Source of the DNA: Pseudomonas baetica
GTDB lineage: Bacteria > Pseudomonadota > Gammaproteobacteria > Pseudomonadales > Pseudomonadaceae
Reading direction: 5' to 3'
Assembly (NCBI RefSeq): GCF_002813455.1
Contig: NZ_PHHE01000001.1
Location: forward strand, 3,100,001-3,164,000
Length of the DNA stretch: 64,000 nucleotides
In this document: one piece after another, positions 44,486 to 54,900 of the stretch
Layout: each line of letters begins with the position of its first letter
How positions within the stretch are numbered: position 1 is the first letter of the stretch
Made by a program: the position numbers and the translations under genes
Notes under the pieces: model-generated
Databases searched by the model: none
Told to the model about the DNA's origin: nothing
What the model saw: the letters and a program-made list of their open reading frames with translations, nothing else

Positions 44486-45726
44486 TGTCCAGTCTGGCCG
44501 ATGCAAACGTCCAGTCGGATCTGGACATCGCCCCGTTGTTGTTGCCCGCGCAGGTCTTGCGCAACGACGCCCAAGCCATCAAGGCTGCCCATGAGCTGGC
44601 GCAAGTTGCTCGTGTTCAGGCCGCCAAACGCGACCGCCAGCGCAAGCTGCCATGGTCGGAAATCGAACAGTTCACCCGTAGCGGCCTGGGCAGCATTGCC
44701 ATCCCGCGCGAGTACGGTGGCCCGCAGGTTTCATTCGTCACCCTGGCCGAGGTGTTCGCGATCATTTCCGCGGCCGATCCGGCGTTGGGGCAGATCCCGC
44801 AGAACCAGTTCGGCATCATCAATCTGGTGCTCGGCAGCGCCACGCAAGAACAGAAAAAACAACTGTTCCAGAGCGTGCTGGAAGGCTGGCGCATCGGCAA
44901 TGCCGGCCCTGAGCGCGGCACCATAAACACCCTGGAACTGAAAGCGCGGATCACCGCCGACGGCGATGACTACGTGATCAACGGCCAGAAGTTCTACTCC
45001 ACCGGTGCGCTCTTCGCGCATTGGGTCGCGGTCAAAGCGCTCAACGATGACGGCAAGCAAGTGCTGGCGTTCGTCCGTCGCGGCTCGCCGGGGCTGCGCA
45101 TCGTTGATGACTGGTCAGGCTTTGGACAGCGCACTACCGCCAGCGGCACGATTTTGTTGAACAACGTGCGCGTCGAAGCGGGTCTGGTGGTCGATAACTG
45201 GAAGATCAACGAAACCCCAAATACCCAAGGTGCGGTGTCGCAACTGATCCAGGCTGCCATCGACGCCGGTATCGCCCGTGGCGCCATCGACGACGCCATC
45301 GAATTCGTCAAAACCCGCGCGCGGCCTTGGATCGACGCCAAGGTTGAACGCGCCAGCGATGACCTCTACGTGATCGCCGACATCGGCAAACTGAAAATCG
45401 AACTGCACGCCGCCGAAGCGCTGCTGCGCAAGGCCGGGCAAGTGCTCGATCAGGTGCACGCCGCGCCGCTCACCGCCGACTCTGCCGCCCGCGCTTCGAT
45501 TGCCGTGGCCGAAGCCAAAGTGCTGACCACCGAGATCTCGCTGCTGGCCAGTGAAAAGCTTTTCGAACTGGCCGGCAGCCGCGCGACCCTCGCCGAATTC
45601 AACCTCGACCGCCACTGGCGCAACGCCCGGGTGCACACCCTGCACGACCCGGTGCGCTGGAAGTATCACGCGGTCGGCGCCTATCGCCTCAACGGCACTT
45701 TGCCGGCTCGCCATTCCTGGATCTGA
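44485..45726 (+). CDS. SfnB-family sulfur acquisition oxidoreductase (copy 1)
   Basis: A 413-residue flavoprotein with the acyl-CoA dehydrogenase fold, of the SfnB/DszC-like group linked to use of dimethyl sulfone and other organosulfur compounds under sulfate limitation. It has GLGSIAIPREYGGPQVSFVT, the flavin-binding NGQKFYSTGALFAHW, and SGFGQRTTASGTILL. The C-terminus LHDPVRWKYHAVGAYRLNG matches its neighbour. First main gene of an operon with a second copy and an LLM monooxygenase. Confidence 0.87.
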   Translation: MSSLADANVQSDLDIAPLLLPAQVLRNDAQAIKAAHELAQVARVQAAKRDRQRKLPWSEIEQFTRSGLGSIAIPREYGGPQVSFVTLAEVFAIISAADPALGQIPQNQFGIINLVLGSATQEQKKQLFQSVLEGWRIGNAGPERGTINTLELKARITADGDDYVINGQKFYSTGALFAHWVAVKALNDDGKQVLAFVRRGSPGLRIVDDWSGFGQRTTASGTILLNNVRVEAGLVVDNWKINETPNTQGAVSQLIQAAIDAGIARGAIDDAIEFVKTRARPWIDAKVERASDDLYVIADIGKLKIELHAAEALLRKAGQVLDQVHAAPLTADSAARASIAVAEAKVLTTEISLLASEKLFELAGSRATLAEFNLDRHWRNARVHTLHDPVRWKYHAVGAYRLNGTLPARHSWI

Positions 45727-45762
45727 CGACCGCACACTTTCTCAAGAGCCTTGGAGAAACCT

Positions 45763-46956
45763 ATGACTTTTTCCCATCCCGTCGCGGTCATCACCAGCGA
45801 TGAGCAAGCCCTGATCGTCGCCAGCGACCTGGCCGAAGATTTCAAACGCGACAGCGCCCTGCGCGACCGTGAACGTCGCCTGCCGCTGCCAGAACTCGAC
45901 GTGTTTTCCCGCTCGGGCCTGTGGGGCATCAGCGTACCCAAGGAGTACGGTGGCGCCGGCGTGTCCAACGTGACCCTGGCCAAAGTCATCGCCCTGATCG
46001 CTCAGGCCGACGGCTCTCTCGGGCAGATTCCGCAGAACCATTTCTATGCGCTGGAAGTGCTGCGGGTGAACGGCAGCCATGAGCAGAAACGACGGTTGTA
46101 CGCCGAGGTTCTGGCCGGTCAGCGTTTCGGCAATGCGCTGGCGGAACTCGGCACCAAAACCGCCCACGACCGTGTCACCAGCCTCAAGCGTGAAGGCGAT
46201 GGCTATCGCATCAATGGCCGCAAGTTTTATGCGACCGGCGCGATTTACGCGCAGCGCATTCCAACGTCAGTCGTCGATGAAAACGGCGTGCAGCAACTGG
46301 CCTTCGTCCCTCGCGACAGCAAAGGCTTGAGCGTGATCGACGACTGGAGCGGCTTTGGCCAGCGCACCACCGGCAGCGGTTCGGTGGTGTTCGAAGACGT
46401 GTACGTCGCCGCCGAAGACGTGATCCCGTTCCAGAGCGCCTTCGAACGCCCGACCACCGTCGGCCCGCTCGCGCAGATCCTTCACGCCGCCATCGACACC
46501 GGCATCGCTCGCGCCGCTTACGAAGATGCCTTGCACTTCGTCCGTAGCAAAACCCGGCCATGGATCGATTCCGGCAACGACAAAGCCACCGAAGATCCAC
46601 TGACACTGAAAAGCTTCGGCCACCTGAGCATCCGCCTGCACGCCACCGAGGCGCTGCTCGAACGCTCCGGTGAGTTCCTCGACAAGGCTCAGGCCGAGAC
46701 CAACGCCGAAACGGTCGCTGCCGCCTCGATTGCCGTCGCCGAAGCACGGGCGATCAGCACGGAAATCTCCCTTGCTGCTGGTAGCACCTTGTTCGAACTG
46801 GCCGGCAGCCAGGCCACCCTGATCGAGCACGGCCTCGACCGCCACTGGCGCAACGCTCGCGTGCACACCCTGCACGACCCGGTGCGCTGGAAATATCACG
46901 CGGTGGGCAATTACTACCTCAACGATGAAAACCCGCCACTGCGGGGGACCATCTGA
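45763..46956 (+). CDS. SfnB-family sulfur acquisition oxidoreductase (copy 2)
   Basis: A 397-residue paralogue of the preceding product: GLWGISVPKEYGGAGVSNVT, NGRKFYATGAIYAQR, SGFGQRTTGSGSVVF and the C-terminal RVHTLHDPVRWKYHAVG align throughout. I use ATG 45763 (GGAGAAACCT upstream) rather than 45751. The tandem pair may act on different sulfur compounds or as a heteromer. Its stop overlaps the next start (TGATG). Confidence 0.87.
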   Translation: MTFSHPVAVITSDEQALIVASDLAEDFKRDSALRDRERRLPLPELDVFSRSGLWGISVPKEYGGAGVSNVTLAKVIALIAQADGSLGQIPQNHFYALEVLRVNGSHEQKRRLYAEVLAGQRFGNALAELGTKTAHDRVTSLKREGDGYRINGRKFYATGAIYAQRIPTSVVDENGVQQLAFVPRDSKGLSVIDDWSGFGQRTTGSGSVVFEDVYVAAEDVIPFQSAFERPTTVGPLAQILHAAIDTGIARAAYEDALHFVRSKTRPWIDSGNDKATEDPLTLKSFGHLSIRLHATEALLERSGEFLDKAQAETNAETVAAASIAVAEARAISTEISLAAGSTLFELAGSQATLIEHGLDRHWRNARVHTLHDPVRWKYHAVGNYYLNDENPPLRGTI

Positions 46957-48314
46957 TGACGGCAGCGAAAAAGAAGATCCTGCTCAATGCGTTCAACATG
47001 AACTGCATCGGCCACATCAACCATGGTCTGTGGACGCATCCTCGCGATACCTCAACGCGCTACAACTCCATTGAATACTGGACCGAACTGGCGCAGTTGC
47101 TGGAGCGCGGGTTGTTCGACGGCTTGTTCATCGCCGACATCGTCGGTGTCTACGACGTCTACCAGAACTCGGTGGACGTCACCCTGAAAGAGTCGATCCA
47201 GTTGCCGGTCAACGATCCGCTGCTGCTGGTTTCAGCGATGGCTGCGGTCACCAAAAACCTCGGCTTTGGCCTGACCGCCAACCTCACTTACGAGCCGCCG
47301 TATCTGTTCGCCCGGCGCATGTCGACCCTCGATCATTTGAGCCGTGGTCGTGTCGGCTGGAACATCGTTACCGGTTATCTGGACAGCGCCGCCAAGGCCA
47401 TGGGCCTCAGCGAACAAGTTGAACATGACCGTCGTTACGATCAGGCCGATGAATACCTGGAAGTGCTCTACAAACTCTGGGAAGGCAGTTGGGAAAACGG
47501 TGCAGTGCTCAATGACCGCGAGCAGCGGGTTTATGCCCAACCGGAAAAAGTCCACAAGGTTGAGCACAAGGGCGAGTTCTATCAGGTCGAGGGTTACCAC
47601 CTCTGCGAGCCGTCGCCGCAGCGCACGCCTGTGCTGTTTCAGGCCGGCAGCTCTGATCGCGGCTTGCTGTTCGCCGGACGCCACGCCGAGTGCGTGTTCA
47701 TCAGCGGCCAGAACAAACCGTCGACCAAGGTGCAAGTGGACAAGGTGCGCGCCAGCGCCGTCGAGGCCGGGCGCAATCCCGAGGACATCAAGCTGTTCAT
47801 GGGCCTCAACGTGATCGTTGGCGCGACCGAGCAAGCGGCGTGGGCCAAGCATGCCGAGTACCTGAGCTACGCCAGCGCCGAGGCCGGCGTGGCGCATTTT
47901 TCCGCATCCACCGGCATCGACTTTTCTCAGTACGAGATCGACGAACCGATCCAGTACGTGAAGAGCAACGCCATTCAGTCTGCGACTAACAACCTGCAGA
48001 ACAACGACTGGACCCGGCGCAAATTGCTCGACCAGCACGCCCTCGGTGGCCGCTACATCACCGTGGTCGGTTCGCCAGAGCAAGTAGCGGATGAACTGGA
48101 ATCGTGGATCGCCGAAACCGGGCTGGACGGCTTCAACCTGACCCGCATCGTCACCCCGGAAAGCTATGTGGATTTCATTGAGCTGGTGATTCCGGAGTTG
48201 CAGCGGCGTGGGTCGTACAAGACCGCGTATGACAGCGGCAGCTTGCGCGAAAAGCTGTTTCACGGCGCGGCGCAGTTGCCCGAGCAACACACTGGATCTT
48301 CGTACCGCCGCTAA
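46956..48314 (+). CDS. LLM-class flavin monooxygenase (NtaA/SnaA/DszA-type), organosulfur use
   Basis: A 452-residue FMNH2-dependent monooxygenase of the luciferase-like NtaA/SnaA/SoxA/DszA family. It begins KKILLNAFNMNCIGHINHGL, with TLDHLSRGRVGWNIVTGYLD and AGSSDRGLLFAGRHAECVFI as family blocks. It would take reduced flavin from a partner reductase not present in the window. Coupling to two SfnB proteins and to metQNI suggests desulfurisation of a sulfone, sulfonate or sulfur ether; the substrate is not known. Confidence 0.85.
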   Translation: MTAAKKKILLNAFNMNCIGHINHGLWTHPRDTSTRYNSIEYWTELAQLLERGLFDGLFIADIVGVYDVYQNSVDVTLKESIQLPVNDPLLLVSAMAAVTKNLGFGLTANLTYEPPYLFARRMSTLDHLSRGRVGWNIVTGYLDSAAKAMGLSEQVEHDRRYDQADEYLEVLYKLWEGSWENGAVLNDREQRVYAQPEKVHKVEHKGEFYQVEGYHLCEPSPQRTPVLFQAGSSDRGLLFAGRHAECVFISGQNKPSTKVQVDKVRASAVEAGRNPEDIKLFMGLNVIVGATEQAAWAKHAEYLSYASAEAGVAHFSASTGIDFSQYEIDEPIQYVKSNAIQSATNNLQNNDWTRRKLLDQHALGGRYITVVGSPEQVADELESWIAETGLDGFNLTRIVTPESYVDFIELVIPELQRRGSYKTAYDSGSLREKLFHGAAQLPEQHTGSSYRR

Positions 48315-48318
48315 AAAC

Positions 48319-48384
48319 TTCGCGAGCAGGCTCGCTCCCACATTTGGAATGCATTTCCCTGTGGGAGCGGGCTTGCTCGCGAAG
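48319..48384. repeat. REP pair
   Basis: ttcgcgagcaggctcgctcc and gagcgggcttgctcgcgaag between the monooxygenase and the metQ gene. Confidence 0.9.
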
Positions 48385-48432
48385 AGGCCCGACCGGACAC
48401 CACCTATTTATGCACTGACTGGAAAAACCACC

Positions 48433-49242
48433 ATGACCAAGAAACGCCTGCCCCACCCAGTCAAAGCACTGGCCCTGGCCCTCGGCCTGTTCAGCTCGGC
48501 AGTCTTCGCCGCCGACGCCCCGTTGAAAATCGGCACCACTGCGGCCTTCGCCATTCCGCTGGAAGCGGCCGTGGAAGAAGCCTCCAAACAAGGCCTGCAA
48601 GTCGAACTGGTGGAGTTCACCGACTGGATCGCGCCCAACGTCAGCCTCGCTGCCGGCGACATCGACGTGAACTACTTCCAGCACATCCCGTTCCTGGAAA
48701 ACGCCAAAGCCGCTGCCGGTTTTGATCTGGTGCCCTTCGCCCCGGGGATCATCAACAACGTCGGCCTCTACTCGAAGAAATACAAAAGCTTCGACGAGCT
48801 GCCTGAAGGCGCCAGCGTCGCCATCGCCAACGACCCGATCAACAGCGGTCGCGGTCTGCAACTGCTGGCCAAGGCCGGTCTGATCACGCTGAAACCGGGC
48901 GTCGGCTACAAAGCCACCGAAGACGATATCGTCGCCAACCCGAAGAAGATCAAGATCCTCCAGGTCGAAGCCGTGCAACTGGTGCGCGCCTATGATGATG
49001 CCGATCTGGTGCAGGGCTACCCGGCCTACATTCGACTGGCCAAGACCTTCGATGCCGGCTCAGCGTTGCTGTTCGACGGCCTCGACCACAAAGAATACGT
49101 AATCCAGTTCGTGATCCAGCCGAAGAGCAAAACCGATCCGCGCCTGATCAAGTTCGTCGACATCTACCAGCATTCGCCAGCCGTTCGCGCCGCTCTCGAC
49201 AAGGCCCACGGCAAGCTGTACCAGGCCGGTTGGGAAAGCTGA
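48433..49242 (+). CDS. MetQ-family substrate-binding protein (copy 1)
   Basis: A 269-residue NlpA/MetQ protein with a cleavable signal peptide (ALALALGLFSSAVFAADAPL). The motifs DIDVNYFQHIPFLEN and IANDPINSGRGLQLLAKAGL are characteristic. Family members bind D- or L-methionine; within this operon a methionine derivative or other thioether is plausible. ATG 48433 begins MTKKRLPHP; the longer frame from 48208 overlaps the monooxygenase and REP sequence. Followed directly by metN. Confidence 0.88.
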   Translation: MTKKRLPHPVKALALALGLFSSAVFAADAPLKIGTTAAFAIPLEAAVEEASKQGLQVELVEFTDWIAPNVSLAAGDIDVNYFQHIPFLENAKAAAGFDLVPFAPGIINNVGLYSKKYKSFDELPEGASVAIANDPINSGRGLQLLAKAGLITLKPGVGYKATEDDIVANPKKIKILQVEAVQLVRAYDDADLVQGYPAYIRLAKTFDAGSALLFDGLDHKEYVIQFVIQPKSKTDPRLIKFVDIYQHSPAVRAALDKAHGKLYQAGWES

Positions 49243-50364
49243 ATGAACGCTGCCATCCAGCGGCGACCGGAAACTGCGGAGCCACATAACGCTGAGCGTA
49301 CAGAACTGCATCCCGAGCTGAACCGCGCCCACGTGCGCTTCATCGGCCTGGGTAAAACCTACGAAGGCCGACAAGGCCCGGTCGCTGCCCTGCAAGGCAT
49401 CGATTTGGCGATCCAGCGCGGCGAAGTGTTCGGCATCATCGGCCGTAGCGGCGCCGGCAAGTCGTCGCTGATCCGCACGATCAATCGCCTGGAGCAACCC
49501 ACGTCGGGGCGAGTGCTGATCGATCAAGTGGACATCGGCGAATTCGACGAAGACCGCTTGGTCGCCCTGCGCCGACGGATCGGCATGATCTTCCAGCACT
49601 TCAATCTGATGTCGGCGAAAACCGTCTGGCAAAACGTCGAACTGCCGCTGAAAGTGGCCGGTGTGCCAAAAGAACAACGCGAGAAAAAGGTGCGTGAACT
49701 GCTCGAACTGGTCGGCCTGCAAGCCAAGCACAAGGCCTATCCGGCGCAGCTTTCCGGCGGGCAGAAACAGCGTGTCGGCATCGCCCGGTCGCTGGTGCAT
49801 GACCCGGACATTCTGCTGTGCGATGAGGCCACTTCGGCCCTCGACCCGGAGACCACCCAGTCGATCCTCGGCCTGCTGCGCGAGATCAACAAGCGCCTGG
49901 GCCTGACCATCGTCCTGATTACTCACGAGATGGCGGTGATCCGCGAAATCTGCGACCGCGTGGTGGTGCTGGAACACGGGCGCATCGTCGAGCAAGGCCC
50001 GGTGTGGGAAGTGTTCGGCAACCCTCAACACGAGGTCAGCCAGACGTTGCTCGCGCCGTTGCAACACGCCTTGCCGGAGGAACTGCAGCGCCGCCTGCAC
50101 GCGCAACCGCCCTCCTCCGATGCCGCAGTGGTGCTGCGTTTGCAATTCACCGGCAATGCCCGTGATGAGCCGGATCTGGCGGCGTCGTTTGCAGCCCTCG
50201 GCGGGCGGGTGAAATTGCTCCAGGGCGGCGTCGAGCGAATTCAGGGGCATGCCCTCGGGCAACTGCTGTTGGCCGTGAGCGGTTCGTCGTTGGCGGCCGA
50301 GCAATTGCGTGAACGCGCCGGGCAGTGGGCGCAACGGGTGGAGGTATTGGGTTATGTGGTTTGA
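49243..50364 (+). CDS. metN: MetN-type methionine ABC transporter ATPase
   Basis: A 373-residue ATPase starting immediately after the metQ stop. Walker [11 protein letters not shown]-loop [17 protein letters not shown] (typical for MetN), signature [15 protein letters not shown], Walker [15 protein letters not shown], then a C-terminal NIL domain (about residues 285–373) that senses ligand in E. coli MetN. The first 30 residues are an unusual N-terminal extension. Confidence 0.9.
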   Translation: MNAAIQRRPETAEPHNAERTELHPELNRAHVRFIGLGKTYEGRQGPVAALQGIDLAIQRGEVFGIIGRSGAGKSSLIRTINRLEQPTSGRVLIDQVDIGEFDEDRLVALRRRIGMIFQHFNLMSAKTVWQNVELPLKVAGVPKEQREKKVRELLELVGLQAKHKAYPAQLSGGQKQRVGIARSLVHDPDILLCDEATSALDPETTQSILGLLREINKRLGLTIVLITHEMAVIREICDRVVVLEHGRIVEQGPVWEVFGNPQHEVSQTLLAPLQHALPEELQRRLHAQPPSSDAAVVLRLQFTGNARDEPDLAASFAALGGRVKLLQGGVERIQGHALGQLLLAVSGSSLAAEQLRERAGQWAQRVEVLGYVV

Positions 50365-50998
50365 TCGCTTGCTGCAAGGTTTCATCGACACGTTTTTGAT
50401 GGTCGGCGTCTCGTCGCTGATCGCGTTGCTGGTGGGCATTCCCATGGCAGTGGTTCTGGTCACCAGCGACAGGGGCGGGATCTACCAGGCACCGGTGCTG
50501 AACCGGGCGCTGGGCGCCTTCGTGAACCTGTTTCGTTCGATCCCGTTTCTGATCCTGATGGTCGCGCTGATTCCGTTCACCCGGTTGATCGTCGGCACCA
50601 CCTATGGCGTGTGGGCCGCGGTGGTGCCGTTGACCATCGCGGCGACGCCGTTCTTTGCGCGGATTGCCGAAGTGAGTCTGCGTGAAGTCGACCACGGCCT
50701 GATCGAAGCCGCGCAGGCCATGGGTTGCCGGCGCTGGCACATCGTCTGGCATGTGCTTCTGCCGGAGGCGCTGCCGGGGATAGTCGGCGGTTTCACCATT
50801 ACGCTGGTGACGATGATCAACTCCTCGGCCATGGCCGGGGCGATTGGTGCCGGCGGGTTGGGCGACATTGCTTATCGCTACGGCTATCAGCGGTTCGATA
50901 GCCAGATCATGCTGACGGTGATTGTGTTGCTGGTGGCATTGGTGGCGGTGATTCAGTTGGGGGGGGATCGGTTGGCGCGGGGGTTGAACAAGCGTTGA
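50354..50998 (+). CDS. metI: MetI-type methionine ABC transporter permease
   Basis: A 214-residue permease with about five membrane segments. It has [20 protein letters not shown] and the EAA-type loop [20 protein letters not shown], then [20 protein letters not shown], all typical of MetI. The start ATG 50354 overlaps metN by 11 nt; a longer frame to 50309 is less likely. Last gene of this operon. Confidence 0.9.
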   Translation: MWFDRLLQGFIDTFLMVGVSSLIALLVGIPMAVVLVTSDRGGIYQAPVLNRALGAFVNLFRSIPFLILMVALIPFTRLIVGTTYGVWAAVVPLTIAATPFFARIAEVSLREVDHGLIEAAQAMGCRRWHIVWHVLLPEALPGIVGGFTITLVTMINSSAMAGAIGAGGLGDIAYRYGYQRFDSQIMLTVIVLLVALVAVIQLGGDRLARGLNKR

Positions 50999-51034
50999 GC
51001 TCATCTGGATTCATGCCACGCCTCTGAAACCGCT

Positions 51035-51099
51035 TTCGCGAGCAGGCTCGCTCCCACATTTGAAATGCGTTCCCCTGTGGGAGCGAGCTTGCTCGCGAA
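51035..51099. repeat. REP pair
   Basis: ttcgcgagcaggctcgctcc and gagcgagcttgctcgcgaat between metI and the methyltransferase gene. Confidence 0.9.
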
Positions 51100-51170
51100 T
51101 GGCTGCGCAGCAGCCCCGAACCCGATGGCGTATATTCGGCAAATCTCCTTTGCCCGTGCAGCCCTCGACC

Positions 51171-51800
51171 ATGAAGCAAACCTCCGCCGACCTCGAACAG
51201 ATCACCGCCACCACCCTCGGCCATTACAACTCAGTGGCCGAAGACTTCCGTGAAGGCACCCGCGATCACGATGTCAGCCAGAACATCGATGCGCTGTTGC
51301 GGCACATTCAGGGCACGGCGCCATTCACGATTCTGGATTTCGGCTGCGGCCCAGGACGCGATTTGCAGACATTCACGCGCATGGGGCATGTCGCGGTCGG
51401 CCTCGACGGCTCGGAAAAATTTGCGCAGATGGCCCGCGAAGACAGCGGCTGCGAGGTCTGGTGCGAGGACTTCCTGAAACTGGATTTACCGGCCGAACGC
51501 TTCGACGGGATCTTCGCCAATGCCGTGTTGTTTCATGTACCACGGCAGGAGTTGCCACGGGTTCTGCGGCAACTGCGCGACACCCTGAAGCCCGGTGGCG
51601 TGCTGTTCAGCTCAAATCCGCGCGGGGATAACCAGGAGGGTTGGAACGGGCCGCGTTATGGCTCATACCACGACCTGCAAGCGTGGCGCGATTTGCTGAC
51701 CGCTGCCGGATTTGTCGAGCTGGAGCACTACTTCCGCCCGGCGGGGCTGCCGCGAGAGCAGCAGCCTTGGTTGGCGAGTGTCTGGCGTAAACCGGTGTAG
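51171..51800 (+). CDS. Class I SAM-dependent methyltransferase
   Basis: A 209-residue cytoplasmic methyltransferase with motif I ILDFGCGPGRDL (about residue 50), an acidic residue at the end of strand 2 (VGLDGSEKF) and the post-I block FDGIFANAVLFHV. The substrate is not recognisable. ATG 51171 (MKQTSADLEQ) is used; the frame upstream to 51060 is translated REP sequence. Monocistronic, between REP pairs. Confidence 0.82.
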   Translation: MKQTSADLEQITATTLGHYNSVAEDFREGTRDHDVSQNIDALLRHIQGTAPFTILDFGCGPGRDLQTFTRMGHVAVGLDGSEKFAQMAREDSGCEVWCEDFLKLDLPAERFDGIFANAVLFHVPRQELPRVLRQLRDTLKPGGVLFSSNPRGDNQEGWNGPRYGSYHDLQAWRDLLTAAGFVELEHYFRPAGLPREQQPWLASVWRKPV

Positions 51801-51813
51801 TCAGACCAGACGC

Positions 51814-51903
51814 CTTCGCGGGCAAGCCCGCTCCCACAGGTGTTGCGGGTGTTCACAAAATCTGTGTCCACTGAAAACCCTGTGAGAGCGGACTTGCCCG
51901 CGA
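51814..51903. repeat. REP pair
   Basis: ttcgcgggcaagcccgctcc and the partner gagcggacttgcccgcgatg between the converging methyltransferase and triC-like genes. Confidence 0.85.
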
Positions 51904-51923
51904 TGAGTGCGCAGCACTCGCTT

Positions 51924-54900
51924 TTAAGCCGCGTCTTTTTTCGGCTCGCGAATCTTGTACCAGGCGACATACAACGCCGGTAAAAACAGCAGCGTCAGCA
52001 ACGTCGCAATGACAATCCCGCCAATCATCGCGTAAGCCATCGGCCCCCAGAACACTTCCCGGGCAATCGGGATCATGCCCATGCTGGCTGCCGCCGCCGT
52101 CAGCAGAATCGGCCGGCGTCGATGCTCGGTCGCTTCCACCACCGCGTCCCACGGGGCCAGGCCCTTCTTCTCGAACTCATCGATCTGCGTCACCAGGATT
52201 ACCGAGTTACGAATGATGATGCCGATCAGCGCCAGAATCCCGAGGATCGCCACGAAGCCCATTGGCGTACCGGTCGGCACCAGCGCCAGCACCACGCCGA
52301 TCAGCCCCAGCGGCGCGACACTCGCCACCAGGAACATCTTCTGCACGCTGTGCAACTGGATCATCAGGAAGGTCGCCATCAAAAACAGCATCAACGGCAG
52401 AACCTTGGCAATCGGCCCCTGGGCCTTGCCGCTTTCTTCCACCGTACCGCCGGTGGCGACTTTGTAGCCCACCGGCAGTTTGTCGGCGAAGGCATCGATG
52501 GACGGTTTGAGCAGTTTCACCAGATCGGTCGGCTGGATCTCGTCGCGCACCGACGCCTTGATGGTGATGGTCGGCAAGCGGTCGCGACGCCACACCAGCG
52601 GCTGCTCCAGTTCATAACGCACGGTGGCGAACGCCAGCAGCGGAATCGACGTGCCCCCGGGCGTGACGATTTGCAGGTTTTGCAGGGTTTCCGGGGTGCC
52701 GCGCTCGGAATCCACGGCGCGACCGACGACGTTGATCAGGTAGATATCGTCATCGACCTGAGTCAACGGCGAGCCGCTGACGATGCTGTTCATCAGGTTT
52801 GCCACGTCTTCGGACGACAACCCTAGCTGACGCGCCTTGTCCTGGGCGATGTCGATGCGCAGGACTTTGCCCGGTTCGTTCCAGTCATAAATGATCTCGC
52901 CGATGTGCGAGTTCTTGTCCAGCTCGGTGGCCAGTTCGATCGCATGCTTGCGCACCTGATCGATGTCCTTGCCACTGATCCGGTACTGGATCGGCCGGCC
53001 CACCGGCGGGCCCATTTCCAGCGCCTGCACGTAACTGCCGATGCCGACGAAGTCTTTGCGCAGCCGCTCGCGCAGGCGTTCGCTCAAGGCTTCGCGCGCC
53101 TCAAAATCCTTGCTGACAATCACCAGTTGCGCGTAGTAGGGGTTTTGCAATTGCTGATCCAGCGGCAGGTAGAAACGGATCGCCCCCTGACCGATGTAGG
53201 TACTCCAGCGCACGATGTCCGGATCACCCTTGAGGGTTTCTTCCAGCTTGTCCACGGCTTTGCGGGTTTCGTTGATCGAAGCGTTTTGCGGCAGGTTCAG
53301 GTCGACCAGAATTTCCGGGCGATCCGAGGACGGGAAGAACTGGTTTTGCACGAAGCGCATGCAGAACACCGCCAGTACAAAGAGCAGAACCGTGATGCCG
53401 ATGGCCCACCAGCGGTTGCGCATCGACCACAACAAGCCGTGGTTGAACGCACGCCCGACGCGACCGGGCTCGGCCGCATGGGGTTTCACGTTGGCGCTGA
53501 GGATGTGCACGCCGATCACCGGCGCAAAGAACACCGCCACCACCCACGACACCAGCATCGCCACGGCGATGACCGCAAACAGCGTGAACGTGTACTCACC
53601 CGCCGAGCTGGCGTTGAGGCCGATGGGCACAAAACCGGCCACCGTCACCAGCGTACCGGTGAGCATCGGGAACGCCGTCGAGGTGTAGGCGAAGGTCGCC
53701 GCCTGCTCCCGGGTCTCGCCCATTTCCAGGCGTGTGACCATCATCTCCACGGTGATCATCGCGTCGTCGACCAACAGGCCGAGAGCGATAATCAATGCGC
53801 CAAGGGAGATCCGCTGCATGGTGATGCCGCTGTATTCCATGAACACAAACACCATCGCCAGCACCAGCGGAATCGAGCACGCCACCACCAGCCCGGCGCG
53901 TACACCGAGGCTGATGAAGCTCACCACCAAGACGATGATCACCGCTTCGAACAAAGCGCTGGTAAAGCCGCCGACGGCTTCTTCCACCACCACGGCCTGA
54001 TCGGACACGGTGTGCACACCGACGCCCACCGGCAGGTCGGCGGTGAGTTGATCGATGCGCGCGTGCAGGGCCTTACCGAACTCCTGAACGTTGCCGCCGT
54101 TCTGCATGGCAATCGCCAGACCGATTGCCGGTTTGCCGTCGAAGCGGAACTCCGGAGTCGCCGGGTCGACGTAACCACGGCTGATGTCGGCGATGTCGGC
54201 CAGACGATAGAAGCGATCATTGAGCTTGAGATTGACCTCGGCCAGATCCTTCTCCGAGGCGAACTGTCCGGAAGTGCGCACGGAAATGCGCTCCGGCCCG
54301 GCCTCGATCACCCCTGCCGGCGTCACCGCGTTCTGCGATTGCAGGCTCTGCACCACCTGGCGCTGATCGATGCCCAGCGCCGCCAGTTTGCGCGTGGAGA
54401 AGTTCAGGTAAATCACTTCGTCCTGCTGGCCGACCATCTCGATCTTGCCCAGCCCCGGCACATTGCGAATCTCGGCGCGGGCCTGTTCCACGTAGTCGCG
54501 CAACTGACGCATGCTCAGGCCATCGGCGGTAAATGCGTACACCGAGCCGTAGACGTCACCGAATTCATCATTGAACCCCGGCCCTTGAATGCCCTGGGGA
54601 AACTGCCCGCGGATGTCGTCGATCTTCTTGCGCACCTGGTACCAGATCTGCGGGATGTCCTTGGCGCTGGTGGTGTCGCGCAGGTACACATACACTGTCG
54701 ATTCGCCGGGGCGCGTGTAGCTTTTCACGTAGTCGAGCGAATCCAGTTCTTCGAGTTTTTTCTCGATGCGGTCGGTAACCTGCTTGAGCGTCTCTTCTTG
54801 GGTCGCACCCGGCCATTTGGTCTGGATCACCATGGTTTTGATGGTGAACGACGGGTCTTCTTCGCGACCCAGATTGAAGTACGAAAACACCCCCATCAGC

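Noticed and set aside
51060..51170. N-terminal extension of the methyltransferase
   Set aside because: It is translated REP sequence (CVPLWERACSR type), seen at several unrelated loci.
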